Shown here: one piece after another, positions 1 through 10,986 of the stretch
Numbering within the stretch: position 1 is the first letter of the stretch
Layout: each line of letters starts with the position of its first letter
Assembly: GCA_021234155.1 (NCBI GenBank)
Contig: JAJEKV010000003.1
Location: forward strand, 15,050,386-15,114,385
Length of the DNA stretch: 64,000 bases
Reading direction: 5' to 3'
Source: Isoetes taiwanensis
Taxonomy: Eukaryota; Streptophyta; Lycopodiopsida; Isoetales; Isoetaceae
Made by a program: the position numbers and the translations under genes
Notes under the pieces: generated by a model
Database searches by the model: none
What the model was told of the DNA's origin: nothing
Seen by the model: only the letters and a program-made list of their open reading frames with translations

Positions 1-620
1 TTTGGTGGAAGGGCTATGCTAGAGCCAAGCATCTCGACAGGAGCAGATGCAAGTTTAAAACGTTTGCCAGGGCTTTTAAGTCGCATTATGTGCCCCGTGC
101 GCACAAATGCCAACAGATTTAGACTTTTTATAGGTTAGAGCAGAAGGCTATGTCGGTTCAGGCCTACACAGATGAATTCATGCGCTTGAGGCTGTATGTA
201 CCAGGTATGAATGAAAAGAGGGCAGTGGAGGGCTATATTGAAGGGTTGGCCCCCTCAATTAAACGAATGGTTAAGGCCATAGACCCGAAGTCGGTTGCAG
301 AGGCTGAGGCTAAGGCATTGAGCCTTGAAGAGGAGACACCAAGAAACCAGTACCAGCGTCCTGCCTCTTATTCCCAGCCGCGTCCATACACACCCTACAA
401 GCCCCGCTCACCAAGTCCTGGGCCCTCTCAGTAGAACTCTTACGGCCGCCAGGAAAAGAAAGTCACCTTCAGCATGCCCGACAAGCCGAACAATGTCGGC
501 AAGGAAGTTCGGAACCTCTTACAGTCTATTCCCAAAGAGGCCCGAGAGCATCTCCGCAGAGATAAGGCATGTTACAGGTGTATGCGGCCCGGGCACTTCA
601 TGCAGAATTTCCCTTATGTC
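1..620 (+). pseudogene. gag region of element 1, retrotransposon gag domain plus CCHC knuckle
   Basis: Reading the frame of the ATG at 150 back to base 1 gives a retrotransposon gag segment (FKSHYVPRAHK, then FYRLEQKAMSVQAYTDEF). Stops TAG at 120-122 and TAG at 432-434 interrupt one continuous frame that runs into pol. A Pro/Ser-rich linker follows at about 340-430. The zinc knuckle at about 570-612 reads [14 protein letters not shown]: the last Cys of the CCHC pattern is Phe, so zinc and RNA binding should be impaired. Gag would form the virus-like particle. The true start is outside the window. Confidence 0.85.
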
Positions 621-2810
621 ACGCAGACTGCCCAGCTGGCCATGGCTGCCCTTGATTGGGACGATCTCGAGTCTACACCACCTGTCGAGGAGGAGGCTCC
701 CGAGTATATTCACAGTGCGTCCCATATCCTTGCAGCCATAGAAACCGGCAATGCTGAAAGTCAGCCTGCCATCATTTCCACTATAGGTCAAGTAGACAAT
801 AAGCCTTTCATAATTCTTATGGATACGGGAAGTACACATAATTTTGCTTCTCCTAGAATGGCCCAGGTATTGCAGCTTGAGACTTTGAGGTCCCGACCGA
901 AACCTGTCACTTTAGCCAGTGGTAAAATCAGACATACTCATGGCCGTCGCATTAACCTTAAAATGCAGCTGCCAGGTGCACCAGTTGTAATGGGTGCCGA
1001 GCTAATGGATATTGGCAAGTATGATCTGATTGTGGGCATGGAATTCTTGGCATCCGCAAAAGCTAACATAGACTGCGAAAAACGGGAGGTTACCTTCAAC
1101 GCAGCTAACGGAGCCCGCGTAACCATAAAAGATGATCCATTCAACCTCATTATGCAGTCTATGTCCATCAAGCAGTTAGATAAGGCCATACGCAAGGATA
1201 AGCTACTTTGCATCATCAGACTTGCATCCATTGAGTCGGATGCTAAACAGAAACAAGTAGTTGATGCGTTGCCAGAAAGTATTGCTAGTCTTCTCAGGGA
1301 ATTTAGCGATCTCTTTCCAGACGAGATCCAGAAACTTCCTCCGTTCAGAGGGGTAGAATGTGAGATAGCTTTGGAACCGGGTACTAAGCCTACCCGTAAG
1401 GCCCCGTACCGTATGAGTCCCCCTGAATTGGCAGAGCTTAAGAAGCAACTTCAGGAGTTACTAAACCTAGGTTTTATTCGTCCTAGTGTTTCGCCATTTG
1501 GCGCTCCTATCCTTTTTGTTAAGAAGAAGGATGGCTCCTTGAGGATGTGTATTGATTATCGCCAGCTCAATAAGTATACCATCAAGAATCGCTATGCTTT
1601 GCCTAGAGCAGACGATCTTATGGACCAGTTGCAAGGGGCCAAGTACTTCTCAAAGATTGACTTACGCTCCGGATATCATCAGATAAGAATTAAAGAGGAG
1701 GACATCCATAAATCTACCTTTCGCATGAGATATAGGCATTATGAGTTTACCGTCATGCCTTTTGGATTAACTAATTCCCCCGCAACTTTTATGCGATTGA
1801 TGAATGATGTCTTCCGACAATATTTGGATGATTTTGTTGTTATTTTCTTTGACGACATTCTCATCTATAGTAAGACCCTGGAGGAGCATGAGAAACATCT
1901 TCGCTTGGCCCTACAAAAGCTAAGACGTCATCAACTCTTTGCCAAATTCTCTAAGTGCAAGTTTACCACTCCAAAGGTGGATTATTTGGGACATGTCATT
2001 TCAGCAGACGGAATTGCTACAGATCCAGCAAAGATAGAGGCAGTGAAGGATTGGCCCATTCCAGGTAATGTTTCAGAAGTCCAAAGTTTCTTAGGATTGG
2101 CAGGGTATTACCGGAAATTTGTTAAGGATTTTGCAAAGATTGCAGCACCTCTTACGGATCTTGCAAATCATGAGAAAGTGAAGGATTGGATTGACCATTG
2201 GAAAGCAAAGGTCCAAGGAAGTTTTCAGAAGCTCAAGGATGCTTTGACGTCCGCACCAGTCCTCACATTGCCGGACCCCGAAAAGGATAAACTAGTAGCA
2301 ACGGATGCCAGTAAGATTGCTACCGGTGGAGTCCTAATGCAGGAGAGGAGGGTTATTGCCTATGATTCAAAGAAAATGAACGAGACTGAGCAGCGATACC
2401 CTACCCATGACCAGGAGTTGTTAGCCGTTGTCCATGCCCTGCGTATATGGAGACACTACCTTCTTGGTAGAAGATTCCAGTTGGATACGGATCATCAGAG
2501 TCTCCGTTATCTAACCACCCAGCCCAATCTCAATCTCCGTCAGAGAAGATGGATGGAGTTTCTCGAGGAGTATGATTTTGAGATCATGTATAAGCCTGGG
2601 AAACACAATGTGGTTGCGGATGCGTTGTCACGCCATCCTTTGGTAACCCGAACCCATTGTAATGAAATTTTCGCACTCACTAGTGAGTTCGGGAAGCAGA
2701 TAGAGCAGACCGTGGCCACAGATCCAGAGTTCCGTGACGTGTGGGATAGTTTGGCTAAGGAGGCACGCACAGATAAGGAACGTGAAGTTTTCCGTTCCTA
2801 TAAGAAATAG
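474..2810 (+). pseudogene. protease, reverse transcriptase and RNase H of element 1
   Basis: This is a 778-codon open stretch in the gag frame. The aspartic protease motif is [10 protein letters not shown] near 818, with the family's IVGMEFL motif near 1030. RT follows with [12 protein letters not shown] near 1545, the catalytic FFDDILIYS near 1848 (FFDD variant of YxDD) and the [12 protein letters not shown] motif. RNase H carries [15 protein letters not shown] near 2299 and ends at [12 protein letters not shown]. The frame stops at TAG 2808 and continues in the same frame into integrase, so this is one nonsense codon in an otherwise continuous polyprotein. ATG 474 is internal to the polyprotein, not a biological start. 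Confidence 0.92.
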
Positions 2811-2816
2811 AGCAAC

Positions 2817-3980
2817 TTGTTATATTACAAGGATAAGTTGTGTGTACCTGAGACTTCAGGAGTACGTAAGCTAATTCTCCATGACACACACAACAGCCCT
2901 ATAGCTGGACATGCAGGTTTCATGAAAACCTATTTTAAGATCCGCTCCAGTTATTTTTGGCCAAGTATGAAGAAGGACATTGCCAGGTATATTAAGCAGT
3001 ATCAGGTCTGCCAACAAACCAAGGCTGAGCAATTACGGATTCCAGGAGAGTTGCAACCTCTGGATGTACCTAATGCCAAATGGGAAGTAATAACCATGGA
3101 TTTCATTGTCGGACTTCCACGTACTCTCCGTGGATATGATGCGTTGATAGTAGTGGTTGACAAATTGTCAAAAATGGCTCATTTCTTGCCATGTCGTACC
3201 ACGGATACAGCCTTCGACACCGCTTTGCTATTTACAAAGGAGATCTTCAGATTGCATGGAATGCCACAGGTTATAGTATCCGACAGGGATCCCAAGTTTG
3301 TAAGTGCATTCTGGAAAGATTTCTTTGCCACCATCCAGACCAAGCTTGCTATGAGTACAGCATATCATCCTCAGATGGATGGTCAGACAGAGCGTACCAA
3401 TCACATTATAGAGGACATGCTGCGAAGTTATGTGGAGTAAGCAATCGCAATGGGCTGACTATATTTATTTGGTCGAGTTTGCCTATAATAGCATGAAACA
3501 GGAGTCTTCTAGAATGTCTCCCTTCATGATAAATTATGGTTATCAATGCCTTACTCCAGACACATGGCATAATCCCGTTTCTAAAGTGGAGGTTTCTCAA
3601 CAACTCCTCTTGGACATGCAAGCCTTGGTTGAAGAAGTTCGTGGTTACTTATTAGCTGCACGCAGTCGTCAGAAGAGTGTAGCGGATAAGCACAGAACCC
3701 CACGAGTCTTCCAGGTGGGCGAATCAATTTGGCTTAAGATTAAGGTAAAACAAGCCAAGCTTGAGATTGGTAACTGCAAGAAGCTGGCACCCAGATGGGC
3801 TGGGCCGTTCAAAATCATTGAACGTATTGGAGAACAGGCATATCGCCTGGAATTGCCACCCCGCTTGAAGATCCATAAGGTCTTTCACGTCAGTCTTCTG
3901 AAGCAACATACCCCAGATCCAGAGGAGATCTTGGATACACCCACCCTTCTTGAAATGACAGAAGAGCATCTAGATATAGT
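2817..3980 (+). pseudogene. integrase of element 1
   Basis: Integrase inserts the cDNA copy. The N-terminal H2C2 finger (HDTHNSPIAGH near 2880) has Tyr in place of the first Cys of its CxxC pair (YQVCQQTK). The catalytic triad is visible: Asp in MDFIVGLP near 3098, Asp in VSDRDPKF near 3283, Glu in DGQTERTNH near 3385. After the triad the frame ends at TAA 3438-3440 and coding continues one base out of register (QWADYIYLVEFAYNS), so there is a single-base indel near 3430-3440. The C-terminal GPFKIIERIG segment near 3800 is the usual integrase tail. Confidence 0.9.
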
Positions 3981-3989
3981 GCCTGAAGC

Positions 3990-4326
3990 TCTTCTTGATC
4001 GAGCCTATAAGTAGACCAGAAGGAGTCAAATGCTACAATACTTGGTTAAGTGGAAACACTTGCCAGTTGAGGATGCTACGTGGGTGATGAAGATAGACCT
4101 TCAGAAGCACTATCCGGACTTCATGCAGGAATCTCAGGGCCGCACCATCAACGATGCTATCAACCCTGCACCTGGTGGTAAGCTTGAAGGCTTGATTCGT
4201 CGAGAATCATACGGTAGAGGGGTCGATGCATCGTGGTTAACAATAGTTACCGATGATGAGATCACCTTCGTGTTCTCTAGGACGTGGTGTATTGTCAATG
4301 TGGGCATGACCGCGAATCGCTTGTAA
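3990..4326 (+). pseudogene. chromodomain at the integrase C-terminus of element 1
   Basis: The segment LQYLVKWKHLPVEDATWV at about 4030-4085 is a chromodomain core as found at the end of chromovirus integrase, where it guides insertion to marked chromatin. It is separated from the preceding frame by an in-frame TAG at 4012-4014. The minus-strand relative at 57 kb has Lys at this position (SYKKTRRSQ), so the stop is a substitution, not a natural terminus. The frame ends at TAA 4324-4326. Confidence 0.85.
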
Positions 4327-4817
4327 AGCATGTAGCTGATAGGCCGCGTTCATCCCGGCTATAATAGCAACTTGGCCATTCCTTATGCCGCAATGAATTG
4401 CGAACCATAGGCATGATAGGTTCCCTTGTAGATAGGTTTTTTCTTTTATTTCTTATAGGGGGTGGTCCCTACAACCACAACCTACTTATATTATCTATAT
4501 ATACTAATGTATTGACATATGCAGGCCAGTGAGCAGTTCGTGACCTGCCCATGTATAGAGGGTTGTTGATGGCCCGACTTCTCCAGTTTTATTTTGTCTA
4601 CATGTGTTATCTTTTTGTCACTGTCATGTTGATATTGGACCTCGGTCCTTGAACTCTTTTATTGTGATAAGCATGTAAAGTGCACCTTGGTGCTTAAACT
4701 ATTTTAAACTTTAAGTTTTAATGTTATTACCTTCGGAAATAAGGAATTACCTTCCTTCTTTTATGTATAATTTCGTATATTTACACTAACCCTAATGCTG
4801 AGGATAGCATTATTTTT
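4327..4817 (+). other. 3' untranslated part of element 1
   Basis: AT-rich sequence of nearly 500 bases between the pol stop and the polypurine tract, with no reading frame of note. The phrase aatgctgaggatagcatt just before the PPT recurs in related form upstream of the PPT of the second element (56120-56142, other strand), which supports the family assignment. Confidence 0.7.
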
Positions 4818-4830
4818 AAGGAGGGGAGAA
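4818..4830 (+). other. polypurine tract of element 1
   Basis: AAGGAGGGGAGAA lies directly before the LTR start TGTGACG and would prime plus-strand DNA synthesis. The other copy has AAGGTGGGGAGAA at the same place on minus (56104-56116). Confidence 0.88.
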
Positions 4831-6418
4831 TGTGACGTTCCAAGTATTTATACGGTATACGTATAAATATAATGACACGTCACGCAGTAGAGATACGCCA
4901 CCATGGGGTATTTCAACCTAGGGGGTTGACCTAAAAGGGATTAATTTATGCTAAATTAATCATTAAAAGATAATTGCCTATAATTAAGGAAATAATACCT
5001 AAATTGATTTAATTAGGATAATGGATTAATCAGGAAGGCGCCACTTGGTCAAACTCGATTCGCCAGCATGGGGATGCTAAGTTGGGGCATCAACATTGAA
5101 CCCTTGTCCCATTTGACCCCAAAATTGAACCAGGAGAAGGAGCTGTGAGCGCCCAAGCTGTTGCTGAACACGCCCAAGCTGTTGTGGAACACCCAGGTTG
5201 CTGAAGTATGGAAGTGCCCCACGATAACGGCTCTAGCAGAAACTCGGGTTAGTGGGTAGTCTAGCTTGAGCTTCTAGGATAGTGCCTAAGTTAGTCTTCT
5301 CTGGTTATCTTTGTTAGGATTAACCCTTCTTTGATATTTAGGATTTATATTTCAATTATGGATTGTGCTCTGTTAAGTAAGGATGGATGCCTCTATGAAA
5401 GTATCCCTGTTAGCCTTCCGTAAAGCAGGGATTAGAGGGGGGAAGAGACCTCTGTGCCTTATACTCTTAGTATGCTCCTAGTAGCTCCTTTAATTCCCAA
5501 TATTTGCGGCCTGTGCACAAGAGACCACCGAGTCGTGGATGCTATGGAATTGCTTAGCACCAGAGAAGGGACGCAGTGTTGAAGTGGGGGTGGGGTCTTG
5601 CACGAAGTGGGGGTGGGCTCCTGGGACTCCTACAGTGGGCTAGGCCTGATAGCCGGTCACGTAGAGGGCCGGGTATGGGTCTGACACTCCCTGGGTGCAG
5701 AGGTGTGACCCGTATGGGGCACCCTGTACTTTGTGTAGACTTAGGGGAGTAAGTCGGGTACGGATGCGGGGGTCGCTGATGCGGCACGTATTCTCTAGCC
5801 CACCCATGGAACCGCTGTGGTCCTGGAAGGGGACGCTTCCCCGACCTGCCTCATCGGACAGGTCTTCATGAAACCTGGAGTAGGCTTGAAGGGTGATACC
5901 TTGAGTCTGCGTCTCCGGAAGGCTATAGTGATGCCATAGCATGATTCGACTCATCTGCAAAGTGTGCACAAGAGGGGCGGATGGAGTGGACAACCCTAGC
6001 CCATGTTCTATGCCAGCCAACCCCATGCCAAGATTCGGTCTGCTGATCTCTTGAGACCTAGCCGTCAGTCGGTCCTCACTGGAGTCTGAGCCGGGGTAGA
6101 ACCATGGGTTTGGGGTGTTTTCTCTAGTATTAAATGTATCTTCTCTGTAGTTATCAGTTGGATGGATGTGCCACCCTTCGTGGTGGAATTTATGATATGA
6201 TTATGCTGTATGCTAACCTTGTATTCACGCTTCCGCGACATAGGAGTCCCATTGAAGGCGTGGGCCGAATGACCCCTCTGTGTCCTTCACTCGAGCATCA
6301 TTCCATAGATGGTCCGAGATAGACGGAGGGCCCTGCTCATGGCGAGATGATTGCCATGGGAGGGGAAAGTCCCCGTATGTGTACGACCGAGCGTCGTATA
6401 TGTTCTGGGAGCGTCACA
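4831..6418 (+). repeat. 3' LTR of element 1 (about 1.59 kb)
   Basis: It begins TGTGACGTTCC directly after the PPT and ends GCGTCACA at 6411-6418, giving the terminal inverted repeat TGTGACG/CGTCACA. TATAAATA occurs at 4862-4869. Segments near 5940-6090 (GCAAAGTGTGCACAAGAGGG and gccgtcagtcg) match the minus-strand LTR at 54.9-55.1 kb. Open frames inside it on minus are by-products of GC-rich noncoding sequence. The right end is set by the inverted repeat only, because the 5' LTR is not in the window. Confidence 0.8.
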
Positions 6419-6544
6419 ATCCCTCTTGATACCAAAGAGTCCACTGCATCACTACTTTCAAACATAATGAGAACAAAGTTTTTTTGCCAACAACTTGATG
6501 GACTGGAAAGGAGGAAGTTGAAGGCGTCTCAGAAGCCAAGACAA

Positions 6545-7207
6545 TCAAACACGGAACCGTGAAAAATCTAAATAGCCACCAGTAAAATACCCAAGAACTG
6601 CACAAAAAGATAAGTTCTCAGCACACTTAATATGAGCATGATGGTCCACCTCAACCACAGGAATACCAGAAGCTTGAACCACATTCTGACAATCAGACTG
6701 GTAAAATATGTCATCTGGAGGCAATTGTTGTTGAAGTTGAATCTGTTGGGCTTTTAATGTGTCCAAGATTGCTGACAACTCATCCTTACTTCCTTCAGAC
6801 AATACCTGTAAAACAGCTGCTACCCTTGCCTTTCTAGATGCACTAGATATATCCTTACAAAGCCAATCGCTAAATCTTTGATATGAAACTTTTATAACCA
6901 AATCAGATGATTTCCAAGCACTATTATTTGCCTGAGGCTGAGGAACTACATTAGGACTGGAATCTGTACCTGGTGGATGCAAGTTCTCATTAACTTCCGC
7001 TCCCTTGCTCGCAGCGCCTTGCAAGGGAGGAAAATCCCTTTCCTCAAGAACCACTGGAGTAGCCAGCATCGAAAGCAAAGAACTTTCAACTGAATTATTT
7101 ACCTCTTTTTGCGCTGCAACTGGGGGATCACGTATCACCAAATTGGTGATAGACTCACGCCGTTTTGTTGCTGCCTTGGATGCTGGAACCATATCTGTCT
7201 TCCCCAT
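6545..7207 (-). CDS. hypothetical protein, 220 aa, unrecognised
   Basis: An open frame from an ATG at 7207 to a stop at 6545. It is hydrophilic, with a basic N-terminus, the motif EERDFPPLQ near residue 55, a Pro/Asn-rich middle and a Gln-rich helix-like stretch (LKAQQIQLQQQLPPDD) near residue 155. I see no catalytic motif, signal peptide or membrane segment. It starts 127 bases beyond the LTR of element 1, so it could be a relic of the DNA that element entered, a captured gene piece or the N-terminal part of another retroelement's ORF1. No start context or intron supports expression. Confidence 0.3.
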   Translation of the reverse strand: MGKTDMVPASKAATKRRESITNLVIRDPPVAAQKEVNNSVESSLLSMLATPVVLEERDFPPLQGAASKGAEVNENLHPPGTDSSPNVVPQPQANNSAWKSSDLVIKVSYQRFSDWLCKDISSASRKARVAAVLQVLSEGSKDELSAILDTLKAQQIQLQQQLPPDDIFYQSDCQNVVQASGIPVVEVDHHAHIKCAENLSFCAVLGYFTGGYLDFSRFRV

Positions 7208-9588
7208 CCCTACTATAAGTGGCCGAAATCAAACAGACCCAAATCCAGCCCCTAACCTGATAGCAAACCCTAACAAAATTGATGTTGATGGAGAGCTCTC
7301 GGAACAAGCTTTCCAATGAACTAAACGAAAACGGAGTTCAGATGCTCAAGTTACAAGGAAAAACGCTGGCAGTCCTAAGCGCCCTGAAATTCACCAAGTG
7401 TACCAACTTTCTCATACCTAGCCAAAGACTTTGATTCTTAAGAAATTGTGATTCATTTGATTTGGACCCTCTATATTATTAAACCTAACATTTGAGGCAA
7501 CTACTATGACTGCATCATAGTAGTTGGTCTTGGTAATTTTTCGCCTTAAGGGTTGGACTTGATTATTTCTAGTTGTGGACTCAACTAGGATTGTAAGCAT
7601 GAATTTAGTTATGTTTATTTTGCCATGTAATTCTTTGACGAGTGCGACCAGCGAAAACAGGAGAAATTGATATGGCAGTGCTCGAAAGGATGGTTCGGAA
7701 AGCAAGAATAAAATAGTTCCCATGGGAATTGAATTATAAAGACAAACTATTGAGATATTTATGGAACTTTGGAAAAGGTTGAGGCCTTAAAAATTGCCTA
7801 TGTACCTTTACCTCTTTGAAAAGGCTCCTTGATCTCCATGTAAAGGGAAGAGGTGCACTCATTGAGATTCAGATCCTCCTCATTTCACTCTTCCATATCC
7901 TGCCTCTTTACCAATCTTTTGATCATTCTAAGCTCTTCCCAACCTTCATGAATTCTATATTTGTTTCTTAGAGAGGACTCCCTAAGGGTTGACCCCTCCA
8001 AATTCCCTTCTTGTTCCCTAACCTAAATTGTGCTCTTGCTTTTGCGAGCTGGTTGGATAGTGACCTTTGACCTGAAGGGCTAGATTGAGAATCTTTTAAG
8101 TTTTTATGGTAAGTTCTTAGATGTTTGATCTTTTGTTTACTTGCTAACCTTTGTTCATAACATTTCTACAATTTTTTGTAGCGTTCAAAACTGTGGCCGA
8201 AGGCCGAGTCCTGCAAGTTTTTATATTTTTTCACCTTCAATATATGAATGATATCTTGCCAATCTAGGTTTGTAATGACATACAAGATTGAGGTTAGGCT
8301 ACCACTCAACACTCTGTTGGGTCAAGTCCATTGAAGAAGTCAATATATATATGCAAAAGATAGCAAGAGAAACACAAAATGAAGAAGGTATTAAAAGTAA
8401 CAAGATCGATATCTGTATATGTTTTACTCCTTCATAGCTGTAATTCCTTCATATTTTCAAAAACTCATCTGACACATTGATTTCGTGACATATCTTTGTT
8501 CGTGCATTGGTGATTTGATCTCATACTCAGTTTCTCGTTTATTTTTGCCATAAGGTTTAGCCACAAAGTTGATCTTGCACATGCTCATACATTTGACCTT
8601 CTTGAACATGTCATTTTTTTTGTTGTATGCATTTTAAACTGTTCTATATTGTCTGACTCTTCTACAAAGATTGGATAAGGAAATGACAAACAAAGAAAAA
8701 ACTAAGGAATTTGAGAGAAGACTGAGCATGAAGTCTAACACTATAAACAGGTCAATCGCTAACAATGATCTTGTCTGCAACAGTGTTTCCCTTAAGGTTA
8801 AACTTGCATACGCATAAGGTTTATAAGATTAGTTATGCTTTTCATTTAAAAAATCCTAGGCAATGTTTGGCCAATGTTGTTTAGTAAAGATTTATCTTTT
8901 ATTTTCCAGTAGTATTTAGCTCAGGAATTTTGACCCCCATAGTTAGAAGCAATCAAACACAACTGTAACTAATATTTTCATAGCGCAATACTCTAATTCG
9001 CCGCTTTATCCTTGTAAAATAAAATCAATCTAGATAATATGAAAAAATTGACATTTTTAACCAAGACATGACTGATTGATTATATACCATTTCATATCTT
9101 TTAGTATAAGGACATCTGTTGTGTCAACCAAAGTGGTCAAAAGACATCATTCTCCTAACCTTAGATGTCTAAACTGCATTCAAATAGCAACAAACATTGC
9201 ATTATTTCAATAGTTGCCATAAACTTACTCTCGTCACAATAGCCACAAACATTGCCTTATTATCATCGTATGTACCTAGATAGATATGCCAATTAGATTA
9301 GGTGATGGAGTACATAAGTACTAAGCAATTCCTTGACGATCTTCTACAAAGAGGAATCAACATAGAATGTCGGACAAATCCATGACTTTGCTGCTTAGAG
9401 TACATGGCAAATGTGGGACAAATTTTTGTTAATGAAGATATCTATATCGAATCACTACGAAGCCATCGAGTCAAATAATTAGTAACTTAAAAAAATAGCC
9501 TTTTGGCCAAATTTTAGCCTTAAGGGCTACCCTGATCTAAAGGTGAATATCGATGGTTTTATGTACGCCTGATTTGGGTTGGCCTCCC
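7208..9588. other. gene-poor AT-rich stretch
   Basis: About 2.4 kb with no convincing reading frame, LTR end or tandem repeat. A pyrimidine-rich stretch around 7850-8050 looks like ordinary intron or UTR-like plant sequence, but no exon partners were found. Confidence 0.5.
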
Positions 9589-9943
9589 ATGGAAACCCTT
9601 TCTATTTTCCGTGGAAGCCCTTCCTATTTTCAAAATGGGAAACCTTTCCTATTTTCCAGATGGAAACCCTTCCTATTTCCAAAATTAAAAATTTGGAAGG
9701 GTTCAAGGAAAGTAGGAAAGCTGAAATGGTTTCCCTAGAAAATAGATAGGGTTTCCATGGAAGGCATTTTACTTTTCCACGAAAACCCTATCTATTTTCC
9801 AGGGAAACCCTTTCAGCTTTCCTATTTTCCTTGAACCCTTCCAAATTTCTATGGAAATAGGAAGGGTTTTACTTAGAATATAGGAAGAGTTTTCCATTTT
9901 GAAAAATAGGAAGGGCTTCCACGAAAAATAGGAAGGGTTTCCA
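9589..9943. repeat. long imperfect palindrome (foldback), arms about 175 bp
   Basis: The left arm (9589 to about 9764) and right arm (about 9768 to 9943) are reverse complements with scattered mismatches. GTGGAAGCCCTTCCTATTTT on the left is answered by aaaaataggaagggcttcc on the right, and ttccctagaaaatagatagg pairs with cctatctattttccagggaa next to the centre. Each arm is itself built of repeats of a roughly 20-bp unit like GGAAACCCTTCCTATTTTCC. Transcription would give a near-perfect hairpin. It could be a foldback/MITE-type element or a small-RNA-producing inverted repeat. Confidence 0.85.
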
Positions 9944-10080
9944 CAACATTATTTTATATTTAAAATATTCACACATGCCAGCTTTTATGGATTATGCTTA
10001 TCAAGACGGATGCCTTCTATTAAGACAGCACATCCATAAATATATATGCACGTCACTCTAGAATTCAAATTTTGAATTCA

Positions 10081-10171
10081 TATGGAAACCCTTCCTATTT
10101 TCCTATGGCACTGGAAAATATAAAGGCTTTCCACAAATGGAGAAAAATAGAAAGGGTTTCCACATGTGGTT
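10081..10171. repeat. small satellite copy of the foldback unit
   Basis: Another inverted pair of the same unit (ATGGAAACCCTTCCTATTTT at 10081-10100, answered by aaaaatagaaagggtttcca at about 10143-10162) lies 140 bp right of the large palindrome, so the unit has spread locally. Confidence 0.7.
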
Positions 10172-10254
10172 AAAAATTTCATGAGCCATATGCTCTGTAT
10201 CTTTGAATAATTTTTCCCTCTCTTGCGCTTCCAGTCCACGCTTACATTCATTTA

Positions 10255-10950
10255 ATGGATCCGGCACTTGACGGGTTTGAACGATGTGAGGAGGATGCTA
10301 CCACAGACTCATCTCTATACGATTCGGACGAAACTGTAAGTGATTTTGCTTTTGAAAGTTCGGACAATGCTGAAAGTTTTGAGGATCTACACGATGATGA
10401 CAATACAAGACCAAATGTAGATTATCATGATCCCTTGGAAGAGGAACGTTACATTGAATTATTTCCTCCTATTTTTGTAATCGCTTCAGTCGAGGGCTAC
10501 GTTTTTAATGAAGCTTTGTACCATTTAATGATGCATTGTGTTTTAAGTTTTGCCCATTTCTCTATTCAAGATATCCTTCAAGCAGATCCTAATTTTCCCA
10601 TGAGGTATGTTCTCCAGTCATAAAAGCCACGAGATATACAAATCATAGGGAGGTGGTTGAGCTTCCAGGAGAAGTTGCAAGTCCATACAGAATCTCGTCT
10701 TCTCATGCACTTGACCTTTGGGAAATGGCTCTACATCACACCATCGTGGATGTGGAAGCAAATTATTTTCCGAGTGCATAATGAAGGCGGTCTTGCCTAT
10801 ACGTCCTACTCTAATAACATTAAAAAGTTGATTGGAGCCAAGTTTCATGGCATTCCAGAAGATTATGTGAGGCAATGTATAGCAGTATGTGGGTGCAGTT
10901 CTCGATTTGTGAAGCCTGGGGATAAAAGATATTCAATTATGAGGAAATAG
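10255..10950 (+). pseudogene. two-part relic ORF, possible integrase-type H2C2 finger
   Basis: The first part (ATG 10255 to stop 10621) is very acidic at its N-terminus, with many Asp, Glu and Ser. The second (about 10624 to 10950, no ATG) has HNEGG near 10780, then IKKLIGAKFHGIPEDYV and CGC near 10890. This order (His, spacer, Ile/Pro-Glu-Asp-Val, Cys pair) resembles the H2C2 finger before the catalytic core of retroelement and Ginger-type integrases, but the second His is missing. No DDE core follows. The two parts are divided by a stop. I read it as a transposon relic with low confidence; a decayed host gene is possible. Confidence 0.35.
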
Positions 10951-10986
10951 TGCCATACTACTCCTTAAAAAGTCAATTTATATCTA

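Larger units (their letters stand above)
1..6418 (+). mobile_element. Ty3/gypsy chromovirus, 3' part (element 1), truncated by the window edge
   Basis: The order gag, zinc knuckle, protease, RT, RNase H, integrase, chromodomain, PPT, LTR is the Ty3/gypsy order, and the terminal chromodomain places it among chromoviruses. The 5' LTR, primer-binding site and gag start lie left of base 1. The element is inactive as written: in-frame TAG codons at 120, 432, 2808 and 4012, and a frameshift near 3438. A more decayed relative lies on minus at 54.8-57.3 kb. No target-site duplication can be tested because the left end is missing. Confidence 0.93.

Noticed and set aside
120-4014. Programmed readthrough of TAG in element 1
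   Set aside because: Four stops plus a frameshift and mutated zinc-binding residues point to decay, not regulation.
5554-6026. Overlapping minus ORFs of up to 128 codons
   Set aside because: They lie inside the GC-rich LTR of element 1, antisense to it, with no motif.
9553-9738. ORF reading MVLCTPDLGWPPMETLS
   Set aside because: It reads through one arm of the foldback, and its repeated residues only reflect the DNA repeat.
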